Assembly (NCBI GenBank): GCA_009776345.1
Contig: WRLS01000001.1
Location: 1 to 42,356 of the forward strand
Direction: 5' to 3'
Length of the DNA: 42,356 bases
Source of the DNA: Oscillospiraceae bacterium
Lineage (GTDB): Bacteria; Bacillota; Clostridia; Oscillospirales; Ruminococcaceae
The notes under the pieces were generated by a model. It ran no database searches. It had not been told where the DNA came from and saw nothing but the letters and a program-made list of their open reading frames with translations. The stretch's first letter is position 1. Every line of letters begins with the position of its first letter. Both the position numbers and the translations under genes were made by a program. Below, piece by piece: positions 26,585-33,961 of this stretch.

Positions 26585-28026
26585 TTACAAAAATGCTGAT
26601 TGGCGGGAATTGGGTAAACGCCGCGGACAATAAAACCTTTGAGGTGTCGGACCCGCGCACGGGTTTGCCGTTCGCAAGTGTGCCGCTCGGCGGTATCCGT
26701 GATGCCGATGCCGCCGTGGACGCGGCTTGCCTTGCCTTTAAAAGCTGGGCAAAAACAAATGTGTTCGCGCGTGCCGCGCTTTTGCGGGATGCCGGCGCGC
26801 TTGTAGAGAAAAACAAGCAGGAAATCGGAAGGCTGATGAGCCGCGAGCAGGGCAAGCCCGCGCAAGAGGCAATTACGGAAGTGCAAAAAGCCGCCGATAT
26901 CCTGCGGTATTACGCGGCGGAGGGGGAGCGCGTATACGGCAGGATAATCCCAAGCGATGAAAGCGGTACATTCAGCATGGTGGTCTATCAGCCTATCGGG
27001 CCCTGCGCCGCCATCACCCCGTGGAATTATCCGGTGGAGCTGCTCGCGTGGAAGATCGGCGCGGCGTTGGCTGCCGGATGCACGCTTGTGTGCAAACTGC
27101 CGTCCGAAACGCCGCTGTGTGCGCTTTTGTTTATCAAATATATCACAGACGCGGGATTGCCGGGCGGCGTGATAAACGCCCTGACCGGCGAAGGCAAGGT
27201 TATCGGGCAGCGCATTTTAGAGCGCAAGGAGATCAGAAAAGCGGCGTTTACAGGCTCTACAGCGGTTGGGAAGGACGTGCTTGCATCCTGCACAGAAAGC
27301 TTGCGCAGAAGCTCCATGGAGCTTGGCGGGAGCTTGCCGATGCTGGTATTCAAAGACTGCGATTTAGACAGCGCGGCAATCGGTGCGGCGCGCCGTTCTT
27401 TCAAAAATATGGGGCAAATATGCATTGCCATAAACCGAATTTATGCAGAGCGGGAAATATACGAACAGTTCCTGTCGCGCTTTAAAGAGGAAACCGAAAA
27501 GCTTATCATCGGCGACGGGCTGGACGGTACCGCAGACCTCGGGCCCATGTGCAAAAAGCAGGGGGTCGAAGCCGTCACCGCGCATATATCTGATGCTATA
27601 GAAAAGGGCGCGCGGCTTATTACAGGCGGAAAAGCACCGGTTATCCCGGGGTTTGAAAGCGGCAACTGGTTTAGCCCGACAATTTTGGCGGATACAGACC
27701 ACAGCATGAAAATTATGTCGGAGGAAACCTTCGGCCCCGCTGTAGGCGTTATGCCGTTTGACAGCATGGAGGAAGCGGTAAATCTGGCAAACGACAGCAT
27801 TTACGGCCTTGCGGCCATTATCTATACGCAGAATTTGGCAACCGTAAATTACTGCGCACAGGCACTTGAGGCGGGCAATGTAGCGGTAAACAATGTAGAC
27901 GCGGGGACTATAAACGCCCCATACGGCGGCTGGAAGCAATCGGGTTTCGGGCACGAGCATGGGCCGGAAGGGCTGTATGAGTATCTTAACGTCAAGCACG
28001 TGCGTATTCACGCGGGAGGGGAATAA
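26581..28026 (+). CDS. NAD(P)-dependent aldehyde dehydrogenase
   Basis: A 481-residue member of the aldehyde dehydrogenase superfamily. Seen: PWNYPVELLAWKIGAALAAG (PWNYP motif), AAFTGSTAVGKDV, the general base in MELGGSLPML (Glu at about 247), the nucleophile in NMGQICIAINR (Cys at about 281), and EETFGPAVGVMPF. It oxidises an aldehyde to a carboxylate with NAD(P)+. It resembles succinate-semialdehyde, lactaldehyde and glycolaldehyde dehydrogenases. The common Asn/Lys after ELGG is Ser here. The GTG at 26581 has GGAGG with 7-nt spacing. It is coupled to the cupin gene and to the unknown gene that follows. Confidence 0.92.
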   Translation: MITKMLIGGNWVNAADNKTFEVSDPRTGLPFASVPLGGIRDADAAVDAACLAFKSWAKTNVFARAALLRDAGALVEKNKQEIGRLMSREQGKPAQEAITEVQKAADILRYYAAEGERVYGRIIPSDESGTFSMVVYQPIGPCAAITPWNYPVELLAWKIGAALAAGCTLVCKLPSETPLCALLFIKYITDAGLPGGVINALTGEGKVIGQRILERKEIRKAAFTGSTAVGKDVLASCTESLRRSSMELGGSLPMLVFKDCDLDSAAIGAARRSFKNMGQICIAINRIYAEREIYEQFLSRFKEETEKLIIGDGLDGTADLGPMCKKQGVEAVTAHISDAIEKGARLITGGKAPVIPGFESGNWFSPTILADTDHSMKIMSEETFGPAVGVMPFDSMEEAVNLANDSIYGLAAIIYTQNLATVNYCAQALEAGNVAVNNVDAGTINAPYGGWKQSGFGHEHGPEGLYEYLNVKHVRIHAGGE

Positions 28027-28027
28027 A

Positions 28028-29050
28028 ATGACTTTTTCAAGCTTAGAGCAAAGAATGGCGCATGGCTATATAGATATGCTGCCTTCATTTGTACCGGATG
28101 AAAACGCGCCTGTAAGCGTTTCGGAGCAGGAGCAGTTTTATGTTTTGATAAAAAGCCTGTATCAGCTTGCGTATGACGAGCCGCTGCTTTTTGTAACTGC
28201 ACTGCACGGAGACGACGCTTTCCCTACCCGCTATAAAAAAGCATATGGCAAACCGGCGCTGATTGGGGATATGAGGAAGTTTACCAAAGCGATAAACGCT
28301 TTGCTTACGGCAATGTTCCTTCTCGGGAAAGGCGAAGATGTAACGCTAAACAAAAGGCAGCGGGCTGTTTTATCTAGGCTTGGCATTGACGGCACCGCCA
28401 ACCTTCCCGCCGCGTGGAAGTGGATGGCTTCAAAAGACGGCGCGAATATCTCAAAGTTTTCGCATTGCCTGTTTGACGACGGTTATCCGTACACTTCTGA
28501 GATTTACGCACGTCTTCTCGGCAGCCATGCTTTCAAGAAAATTGAAAATTGGATGGCAGGGCAGGGGTATAAGCGGCATGATATATATCACATCATCGCC
28601 AGCGACTGCAATTTGACGCTGACAATCGCAAACCCAAAATGGGGCGCTGACGCACCGCGCGGCGGGCATGAATACAAAATAAGGCATACGGGCATATCGG
28701 CACAATACGATGATTATACGGCAAACCCTGCGGTCATCGGTTTGTGCATACCTAACGGGATGAAGGCTTATTTGGAAAACTTTGACACAATGGAAAAGCC
28801 GCTTCAAGCATTTGTTGTAAGCAAAACCAAAAAATGCGATAAATGCGGATACTGTGTCCAAACAGACAAAACCGGCTCTCGCCTGCTTGCGTATACCGCC
28901 GTCGAGTTTGAAGGCAAGGGATACAAGCTATGCAATTATTATCCCGGCTACGGCTACAGCTGGACAAGTATTGACGACGGCACTGCCGATATGATTATAG
29001 AAATGCTGTCCTTTATGGATAAGTTTGCGCCGGATAAAGTGAAGATTTAA
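28028..29050 (+). CDS. Unknown protein with a Cys cluster
   Basis: A 340-residue protein I do not recognise. It has no signal peptide or membrane segment. Seen: an N-terminal helical region (QFYVLIKSLYQLAYDEPLLFV), a central charged part (GYKRHDIYHIIASDCNLTL), and a KKCDKCGYCVQTDKTG motif at about residues 274–289 with CxxCxxC spacing, which could bind zinc or an Fe-S cluster, though only three cysteines are close together. The ATG at 28028 begins 1 nt after the aldehyde dehydrogenase stop region, with GGGAGGGG upstream, so it is part of that operon. A role in the same pathway is inference only. Confidence 0.7.
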   Translation: MTFSSLEQRMAHGYIDMLPSFVPDENAPVSVSEQEQFYVLIKSLYQLAYDEPLLFVTALHGDDAFPTRYKKAYGKPALIGDMRKFTKAINALLTAMFLLGKGEDVTLNKRQRAVLSRLGIDGTANLPAAWKWMASKDGANISKFSHCLFDDGYPYTSEIYARLLGSHAFKKIENWMAGQGYKRHDIYHIIASDCNLTLTIANPKWGADAPRGGHEYKIRHTGISAQYDDYTANPAVIGLCIPNGMKAYLENFDTMEKPLQAFVVSKTKKCDKCGYCVQTDKTGSRLLAYTAVEFEGKGYKLCNYYPGYGYSWTSIDDGTADMIIEMLSFMDKFAPDKVKI

Positions 29051-29061
29051 GGAGCATACCG

Positions 29062-29142
29062 ATGATAACTGCGCCGCAATCTGTATCCACGGTGATGGGG
29101 CCTATGTCCACTCCGCATCCGGATTGTGGAATTTTACCTTGA
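29062..29142 (+). CDS. Possible 26-codon small or truncated ORF
   Basis: After GGAG right behind the preceding gene, ATG 29062 opens 26 codons (begins MITAPQSVS, ends DCGILP) and stops at 29140–29142, inside the next promoter. It may be the remaining 5' end of a gene interrupted where the AT-richer rsgA block begins, or chance. I do not recognise it. Confidence 0.25.
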   Translation: MITAPQSVSTVMGPMSTPHPDCGILP

Positions 29143-29167
29143 CAACACCTCGCCGGTCGCGTATACT
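29139..29167 (+). promoter_or_regulatory. Strong promoter of the rsgA operon
   Basis: A consensus TTGACA (29139–29144) and TATACT (29162–29167) are separated by 17 bp. It is the strongest promoter seen in this window. Transcription would start near 29174, giving an untranslated leader of about 340 nt before rsgA. Confidence 0.75.
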
Positions 29168-29218
29168 GTGTTTATTCCATAGTGGATTACCTTCACTACG
29201 AAAGGGGTTGTGATGTAA

Positions 29219-29251
29219 ATGACTGTTAATATGATGGTGATTGCAACTTAA
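29219..29251 (+). CDS. Possible leader peptide upstream of rsgA
   Basis: ATG 29219 opens a 10-codon ORF (MTVNMMVIAT) ending in TAA 29249–29251, with AAAGGGG at 29201–29207, 11 nt upstream. A minimal ATG-TAA at 29213 lies between. Its position in a long leader before two terminators fits a translation-sensing leader peptide, as known for ribosome-targeting resistance genes. This is inferred, not proven. Confidence 0.4.
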   Translation: MTVNMMVIAT

Positions 29252-29340
29252 AACCGAATATCGGGCATAGAATGAAACGGGATTGCTGCCCGTGTCTTTT
29301 GCTGTGCCATCAACAGTAACCTTTCGTGAATAGCTGCTGA

Positions 29341-29470
29341 ACGTCAACTGTGTTGACGTAGCGGGATACGATTCGGGTCGTATCTCTTTTTTGATTAAGT
29401 GCCGTGCGACAGCAGTCTTCGCAAGCCAAAGCACGCTTTGGCTGAGAGGCTGCTTGCTCCACGGCATTTT
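29341..29470 (+). promoter_or_regulatory. Structured leader with tandem terminators (attenuator) before rsgA
   Basis: Three elements follow each other. ACGTCAAC (29341–29348) pairs perfectly with GTTGACGT (29352–29359). Then GATACGA (29365–29371) pairs with TCGTATC (29378–29384) and six T follow (29387–29392), an intrinsic terminator. Third is a long rod: GCCGTG (29401–29406) with CACGGC (29460–29465), AGCAGTCTT with GAGGCTGCT (29446–29454), and AGCCAAAG with CTTTGGCT around a CACG loop. It is followed by five T, a second terminator. Both precede rsgA, so they are probably conditional. The rest of the 29051–29513 gap holds the promoter, the possible leader peptide and a further CGGGCA/TGCCCG pair. 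Confidence 0.6.
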
Positions 29471-29513
29471 TGCGTCCAAAAATAACTACACACAGGAGAG
29501 ATAAAAAATAACA

Positions 29514-30584
29514 ATGATTGATTTGAAACAATACGGCTACACCGAAACAGAAACGCCGCCCGATGGTCTGCTGCTCGGCAGGGTTACGGAACATCGGGGA
29601 GCGCAGTATACCGTCGTCACCGAGCGCGGTGAAGTAACTGCAAATCTCAAAGGCACTTTTTATCACGAAGCGGAAGCGCGTGAGGATTTCCCATGCGTCG
29701 GCGACTTTGTGCTGTTGCAACACAACGAACTTGGCGATTCGGGTATCGCAAAACTATTGCCCCGCCACTCGAAGTTTTCCCGCGCCGACTTTTCAGGCCA
29801 TGCGGCGGGATACGTCAAAACCATTCTTGAACAGGTCGTCGCAACAAACTTCGATTATGTGTTCATACTGTCGTCCTTGAATTGGGATTTTAAGGTCAGC
29901 CGGATCGCCCGTTATCTTACGCAGGCGCGGCAGAGCGGCGGTCAACCTGTCGTAATCCTTACAAAAGCGGATTTGGTTGAAGATTTTACCTCCGCGTTAG
30001 CCGAAGTCCGAAACGTCGCGCTTGATGTGCCGGTTCACGCGGTTTCCGCGCATACCGGATTTGGCGTGGATGAACTTAGCGAATACTTGAAACCCGGAAA
30101 GACTGTGGTTTTCCTCGGTATGTCCGGCGTAGGAAAATCGTCGCTGCTCAACGCGCTTATGAATCAGGAAGTCATGGTCGTAAAGGCAATACGCGAGGAC
30201 GATAGCCGAGGGCGTCACACAACGACACATCGCCAGCTTTTCATGCTGCCTTCCGGCGCGATGGTCATTGATACGCCGGGGATGCGTGAGCTTGGTTTGT
30301 TCGGCGCGGATGAGGGTATCAGTGTAGGATTTGCCGATGTAGAAGAACTATTTGCCAGGTGCCGATTCAGCGATTGCCAACACCGGACAGAACCGGATTG
30401 CGCGGTTCTCGCCGCACTTGCCGATCGTTCATTACCGCGTGAGCATTGGGAGCGTTATCTCGCGCAGAAGCGGGAAAATAAATTTGTTGAGGATAAAACT
30501 GAATTTATGCGCCAGCGACAAAAGTGGAACAAAGACATTGCTAAATGGAGTAAACAACAAAAGAAAAGCGGAGGGATAAGATGA
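29514..30584 (+). CDS. rsgA: Ribosome small subunit-dependent GTPase A
   Basis: A 356-residue circularly permuted GTPase that checks late 30S subunit maturation. Seen: an N-terminal OB-like domain, then G4 LTKADLV (about 143–149), G1 GMSGVGKSSLLNALM (about 201–215), the GRHTTTH switch region, G3 DTPGMRELGLF, and the C-terminal zinc site CRFSDCQHRTEPDC (Cys/Cys/His/Cys). All catalytic motifs are intact. The spacing from AGGAG to ATG 29514 is long (about 15 nt). It lies in an AT-richer block under an attenuator and overlaps a kinase gene, unlike the usual chromosomal rsgA beside prpC/stk or rpe. It may be an extra, transferred copy. Confidence 0.92.
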   Translation: MIDLKQYGYTETETPPDGLLLGRVTEHRGAQYTVVTERGEVTANLKGTFYHEAEAREDFPCVGDFVLLQHNELGDSGIAKLLPRHSKFSRADFSGHAAGYVKTILEQVVATNFDYVFILSSLNWDFKVSRIARYLTQARQSGGQPVVILTKADLVEDFTSALAEVRNVALDVPVHAVSAHTGFGVDELSEYLKPGKTVVFLGMSGVGKSSLLNALMNQEVMVVKAIREDDSRGRHTTTHRQLFMLPSGAMVIDTPGMRELGLFGADEGISVGFADVEELFARCRFSDCQHRTEPDCAVLAALADRSLPREHWERYLAQKRENKFVEDKTEFMRQRQKWNKDIAKWSKQQKKSGGIR

Positions 30585-31591
30585 TTAAAATAATCTCGGG
30601 AACCTTAACTTATGTGTTATGTAAAATGTTCACTTTGTCAATCACAACTGCTGATTATAAGACAGAGAAACTTCACGGAGGTACACTCGGCGATGTTCGT
30701 CTTGTAACAGGCACAGCAGAAACCGCTGACGGTGAAAAGCTGCCCTACAAAGTTGTGTTGAAGGTTCAAAAGAAATGGAAACGCCACGGCGACTCTGGTT
30801 CATGGCGCAGGGAGTATGACCTTTATACATCGGGCTTCGGCGCGCTGTTCACCGATTCCCTCTGTTGGCCGAAATGTTATCACGCCGAAATGAACCAAGA
30901 TGAAAGCGAATGGCAAATATGGATGGAACATATCGACGGTATATCGGGTTTAGATTTAACCGGCGATATGTATGAACGTGCAGCAGAGGAATTAGGCCGG
31001 TTTCAAGGTAAGCTGTATGCAAAACGGCCGGCTATAATTCAAAACCTAACCAATCTTAGCAAGATTGATTTTGCAAAAAACTTTTATTTACACTACCGGT
31101 CATGGAAAGAGGTGTACGACTACATACGCACCGACGACTGCGAAATCCCTAAGCACTTATGTCAAATGCTCATCGACATTGATGAAAATGAGAACGATGT
31201 ATGGAACCGCATTGAAAAGCTACCCATCGTACTTTGCCATAGGGATTTTTGGGTGACGAACATATTTTACAAGGATGATAAAATCGTACTCATTGATTGG
31301 GACACAACCGGGTGGGGCTATTTCGGTGAAGATTTAGCAAGCCTCATTGCGGACGAAGCGGATGTAGCGCATATGGTTGAATACTATCAGCGATGCGTCC
31401 CGGCGTATTACAAGGGTTTTTCGGAATATGCAGATGTTTCCCATATCACCGACCATTGTGTCCGTGAGCTAATCCTTGTCATGTTCGGGTATAGGCTTGT
31501 CGAATGGTATAAATTCGCTAAGTCGCCCGACGAAAAAACGCTTCATCTTAACACTTTGCAAAAAATTTATGAAATGGGAGATTACACATGA
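30581..31591 (+). CDS. Aminoglycoside phosphotransferase-like kinase
   Basis: A 336-residue protein of the APH / choline kinase-like fold. Seen: an N-lobe strand pair with VVLKVQKKW, then the catalytic loop HRDFWVTNIF (HxDxxxxN, about residues 221–230) and the metal-binding IDWDTTGWG (about 240–248). In the family these motifs transfer phosphate from ATP/GTP to a hydroxyl of an aminoglycoside or a small molecule. The substrate here is not predictable. The ATG overlaps the rsgA stop (ATGA), so both are coupled and under the same leader. The block is visibly AT-richer than its surroundings, suggesting transfer. Resistance is one possibility, ordinary metabolite phosphorylation another. Confidence 0.85.
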   Translation: MIKIISGTLTYVLCKMFTLSITTADYKTEKLHGGTLGDVRLVTGTAETADGEKLPYKVVLKVQKKWKRHGDSGSWRREYDLYTSGFGALFTDSLCWPKCYHAEMNQDESEWQIWMEHIDGISGLDLTGDMYERAAEELGRFQGKLYAKRPAIIQNLTNLSKIDFAKNFYLHYRSWKEVYDYIRTDDCEIPKHLCQMLIDIDENENDVWNRIEKLPIVLCHRDFWVTNIFYKDDKIVLIDWDTTGWGYFGEDLASLIADEADVAHMVEYYQRCVPAYYKGFSEYADVSHITDHCVRELILVMFGYRLVEWYKFAKSPDEKTLHLNTLQKIYEMGDYT

Positions 31592-31653
31592 CTGATAAAC
31601 TATTTCACCTGTTACAAAAACCCGCGCTTTGGCAGCGAGTTCGAGCCTCGTAA
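31588..31653 (+). pseudogene. Stub of a third operon gene (perhaps a methyltransferase)
   Basis: ATG 31588 overlaps the kinase TGA (ATGA) as in a translationally coupled operon, but the frame ends after 21 codons (MTDKLFHLLQKPALWQR…). The first 15 or so residues resemble, from memory, the N-terminus of small class I SAM methyltransferases found in Clostridia. It then runs into unrelated sequence, so the gene appears cut off. The truncation marks the right edge of the AT-richer block. Confidence 0.4.
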
Positions 31654-31668
31654 CCCGCTTATACCCGA

Positions 31669-31699
31669 AACCCTCACAACCATGCGGTTTGTGGGGGTT
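31669..31699. terminator. Bidirectional hairpin between convergent genes
   Basis: AACCCTCACAACC (31669–31681) pairs with GGTTTGTGGGGGTT (31686–31699), with one G-T pair, one bulge and a 4-nt loop. The T-runs on either side are weak. It lies between the kinase operon (+) and the hemerythrin–PilZ gene (-), so it probably terminates one or both. Confidence 0.5.
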
Positions 31700-31703
31700 C
31701 TTG

Positions 31704-32714
31704 TTAACGGTCCTTTTTCGCCTTTATACTCAGCGCCTGCTGTCGCAGCATAATCCTCACCAGGGCGGAATGTGTCGCGCTGTCAATGTCACGGAACATT
31801 ACGCCGTAGCTGTATGCCTGTGCGTCTATTCTTGTCCGGCGCGTGACAGCGCATCTCAATGAGAAATCCGCGCCGTCGAGCATGAAACTCACAGCGGCTT
31901 CGTCCCCCGGCTCTAAAAGCAGCCCGGTTTCAATCCGCATACCCCCGGCGCTGATATCCAGGATATTCATCGCGCCGCTGTTTTTCCCTTCGCCCGATAT
32001 AGTGCCGTCCAGTTTAATCGGGACACGGAAAAAGTCCCTGTCATTTACGGTTTTGACCACCGCGCCGTGCAGGAGCTTTACCACCGTTTCCTGCTTTAGG
32101 TAAACAAGCGAAACAAAACACAGGAATTCGCCCCCCTGTATGAAAAGGGCGACTTTTACGATATCGTTATAATAAAACGGCATAAAAACCGAGCCGCAGT
32201 CAATTTCAATTTCGCCATCGGTGATACCTGTGATTGTACCGTAGGCAAGCACACGGTTTTCCATTGTTAGGATCTCGCAGGGCATCCCGAGGATCTCACC
32301 GCCCAGGCGGAATTCCTTGTTTTTCATATACCCAAAGAAAACAGGGTCGTCTGTTTCGGCGTGGCGGCGCCAAGCCCGCGCGGCTTCCAGCAGACTGCCG
32401 AAATAGATCCTGCCCGACCTCGCCGAGTTCAGCTCCTGCTTTATCCTATCCATCTCCGGCAAAAATTCGCGGTGCTGTTTTTTGTGATGCACCGCCAACG
32501 GGAATTCATGCAGATCCATCAGCGCTTCCTCAGACTCGAAATGCGCTTCGCACGCCGCCAGCAGCTGTGTGAGGAAACCGGACATAACGGCAACCGGCGC
32601 GCTGCTGTCGTATTTTTCCTCAAATTCTGCGATGAGCTTAAAAAGCCCCAGGTGCTGCTCATCAATCAGCGCGATACCGGACGAACCCCCGCCCGTCAAG
32701 CTGTGGATATCCAT
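31704..32714 (-). CDS. Hemerythrin–PilZ fusion, likely c-di-GMP and O2/redox sensor
   Basis: A 336-residue two-domain protein. The N-terminus is a bacteriohemerythrin: DEQHLGLF (His 21), HFESEEALMDLHEF (His 58, Glu 62) and HHKKQH (His 76–81), ligands of a diiron site. The C-terminal half is YcgR-like: a PilZ-N-type domain from about residue 130, then PilZ with RDFFRVP (RxxxR) and DISAGGMRI (DxSxxG), the c-di-GMP-binding residues. In the families, hemerythrin binds O2 and PilZ reads c-di-GMP, often to control motility. Coupling the two senses is inference. Promoter at 32767–32795. No flagellar or cyclase gene is nearby. Confidence 0.82.
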   Translation of the reverse strand: MDIHSLTGGGSSGIALIDEQHLGLFKLIAEFEEKYDSSAPVAVMSGFLTQLLAACEAHFESEEALMDLHEFPLAVHHKKQHREFLPEMDRIKQELNSARSGRIYFGSLLEAARAWRRHAETDDPVFFGYMKNKEFRLGGEILGMPCEILTMENRVLAYGTITGITDGEIEIDCGSVFMPFYYNDIVKVALFIQGGEFLCFVSLVYLKQETVVKLLHGAVVKTVNDRDFFRVPIKLDGTISGEGKNSGAMNILDISAGGMRIETGLLLEPGDEAAVSFMLDGADFSLRCAVTRRTRIDAQAYSYGVMFRDIDSATHSALVRIMLRQQALSIKAKKDR

Positions 32715-32766
32715 AATATATTTTCATTCCCTTTTTTAATGTGATATGATATAATTTACAATAGCT

Positions 32767-32795
32767 ATTATACATCCATATCCCAAAAACTACAA
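32767..32795 (-). promoter_or_regulatory. Promoter of the hemerythrin–PilZ gene
   Basis: On the minus strand, TTGTAG (32790–32795) and TATAAT (32767–32772) are separated by 17 bp, 52 bp before the ATG at 32714. On the plus strand a TATAAT at 32750–32755 could serve the RraA-like gene, but its -35 (TTCCCT) is poor. Confidence 0.5.
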
Positions 32796-32811
32796 TAGAG
32801 GGGGCCAAATC

Positions 32812-33513
32812 ATGTTCGATCAAAAAGAAAACCGGGAGCTTATAAGCCTTTTCGAGAAACTGCGAGTCACCGACGTGCGCGACGGCATGGACTGGATGGG
32901 CTATCACCACTACGGCAGTGTGCATCACTCCATCAGGCCGCTTTTCCGCCCAAGGCTCAGCACAATCGGGATTGCGCGCACCACCCGCTATGTCCCGTAT
33001 GAGGGGCCCGTGCCCGCGCTCCCGCCCGAGGAGTACACAAAATGGGTTAAAATGTACTACGCCGAAATCTGCTACGACCCATGGAACGCCGATATTCAGC
33101 CCGGCGACTTCGTGTGTATTGACATCGCGGGCGTTGATGTGGGGTTGCTTGGCTCCAACAATACGCTTGACTGCAAAAAGAAGGGCTGTGTGGGGTTCGT
33201 AACCAACGGCGGCGGCATCCGCGACACAGACGAGTGCGTCATCCAGGGCATCAATGTCTGGTCAAAATTTATCTCTCACGGTATGGACCAGGCAAGGATC
33301 CGCTATATAGACAAGGATATCCCGATCGCCATAGGCGGAGTTGCAATTTATCCCGGGGATATTATCGTGGCGGACGGGGACGGCGTGATCGCTGTGCCGC
33401 GCAAAATCGCCCGCGGCGTCGCAAAATACGCGTGGCAGGAAGCCAGCGCGGATAAAAAAGCCCGCAAGCAGTTTTATATAGACCTGGGCATGGAGCTTGA
33501 CGAAACAGTATAG
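32812..33513 (+). CDS. RraA-family protein (HMG/CHA aldolase-like)
   Basis: A 233-residue protein of the RraA / dimethylmenaquinone methyltransferase-like family. Seen: the VTDVRDGMDWMG N-terminal region, GDFVCIDIAGVDVGLLGSNN, and CVGFVTNGGGIRDTDEC with the conserved GG-IRD loop (Arg, Asp for metal and pyruvate enolate), then GDIIVADGDGVIAVP. True enzymes of the family are class II aldolases for 4-hydroxy-4-methyl-2-oxoglutarate or oxaloacetate decarboxylases; others only inhibit RNase E. The loop residues suggest an enzyme. ATG 32812 follows GAGGGGG. The PPC gene begins 10 nt after, so they form an operon. Confidence 0.85.
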   Translation: MFDQKENRELISLFEKLRVTDVRDGMDWMGYHHYGSVHHSIRPLFRPRLSTIGIARTTRYVPYEGPVPALPPEEYTKWVKMYYAEICYDPWNADIQPGDFVCIDIAGVDVGLLGSNNTLDCKKKGCVGFVTNGGGIRDTDECVIQGINVWSKFISHGMDQARIRYIDKDIPIAIGGVAIYPGDIIVADGDGVIAVPRKIARGVAKYAWQEASADKKARKQFYIDLGMELDETV

Positions 33514-33523
33514 GAGGGAAAAC

Positions 33524-33961
33524 ATGACTTGCTTTACAGGCCCGGGTACAGGCCGGCTGCTGCTAATCCACCTGACAAAGGGCGAGGATATCTTAAAAAG
33601 CGTTACACAGGCCGTAAAAGACGCCGGTATTGTAAGCGGCGTGGTGGTGTCCGGGATCGGGTCGCTGCGCAAGTGGCACTACCACTACATCGGCGACACG
33701 GACGACCGCCCCTCCGATGTTTTTCAGACAATCGAGGGGCCGTTGGAGCTTGCCTGTATGCAGGGCGCGATACTGGAGGGCGTGCCGCATCTTCACGCCG
33801 TGGTTTCGGAGCATGGCACAAAAACCTGGTCAGGCCATGTTGAAGAAGGCTGTGAAGTGCAGTACCTCGCCGAAATCTGCATCCTGGAGATGGCGGATAT
33901 GCCGTTGGGGCGCAGAAAAAAGGGCGAGTTCGGCATTGCTAATATCGAGATGATCCCATAA
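33524..33961 (+). CDS. PPC/DUF296-domain protein
   Basis: A 145-residue protein of the plants-and-prokaryotes-conserved (PPC, DUF296) family. Seen: GIVSGVVVSGIGSLRKWHYHY and GVPHLHAVVSEHGTKTWSGHVEEG, with the three clustered histidines (PHLH and GH) that bind a metal in prokaryotic structures. The plant members are AT-hook DNA-binding proteins; bacterial ones are small trimers of unknown function, so DNA binding is not assumed. AGGAGGG overlaps the stop of the RraA-like gene. Its 3' end overlaps the convergent dihydrouridine synthase gene by 23 bp. Confidence 0.8.
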   Translation: MTCFTGPGTGRLLLIHLTKGEDILKSVTQAVKDAGIVSGVVVSGIGSLRKWHYHYIGDTDDRPSDVFQTIEGPLELACMQGAILEGVPHLHAVVSEHGTKTWSGHVEEGCEVQYLAEICILEMADMPLGRRKKGEFGIANIEMIP

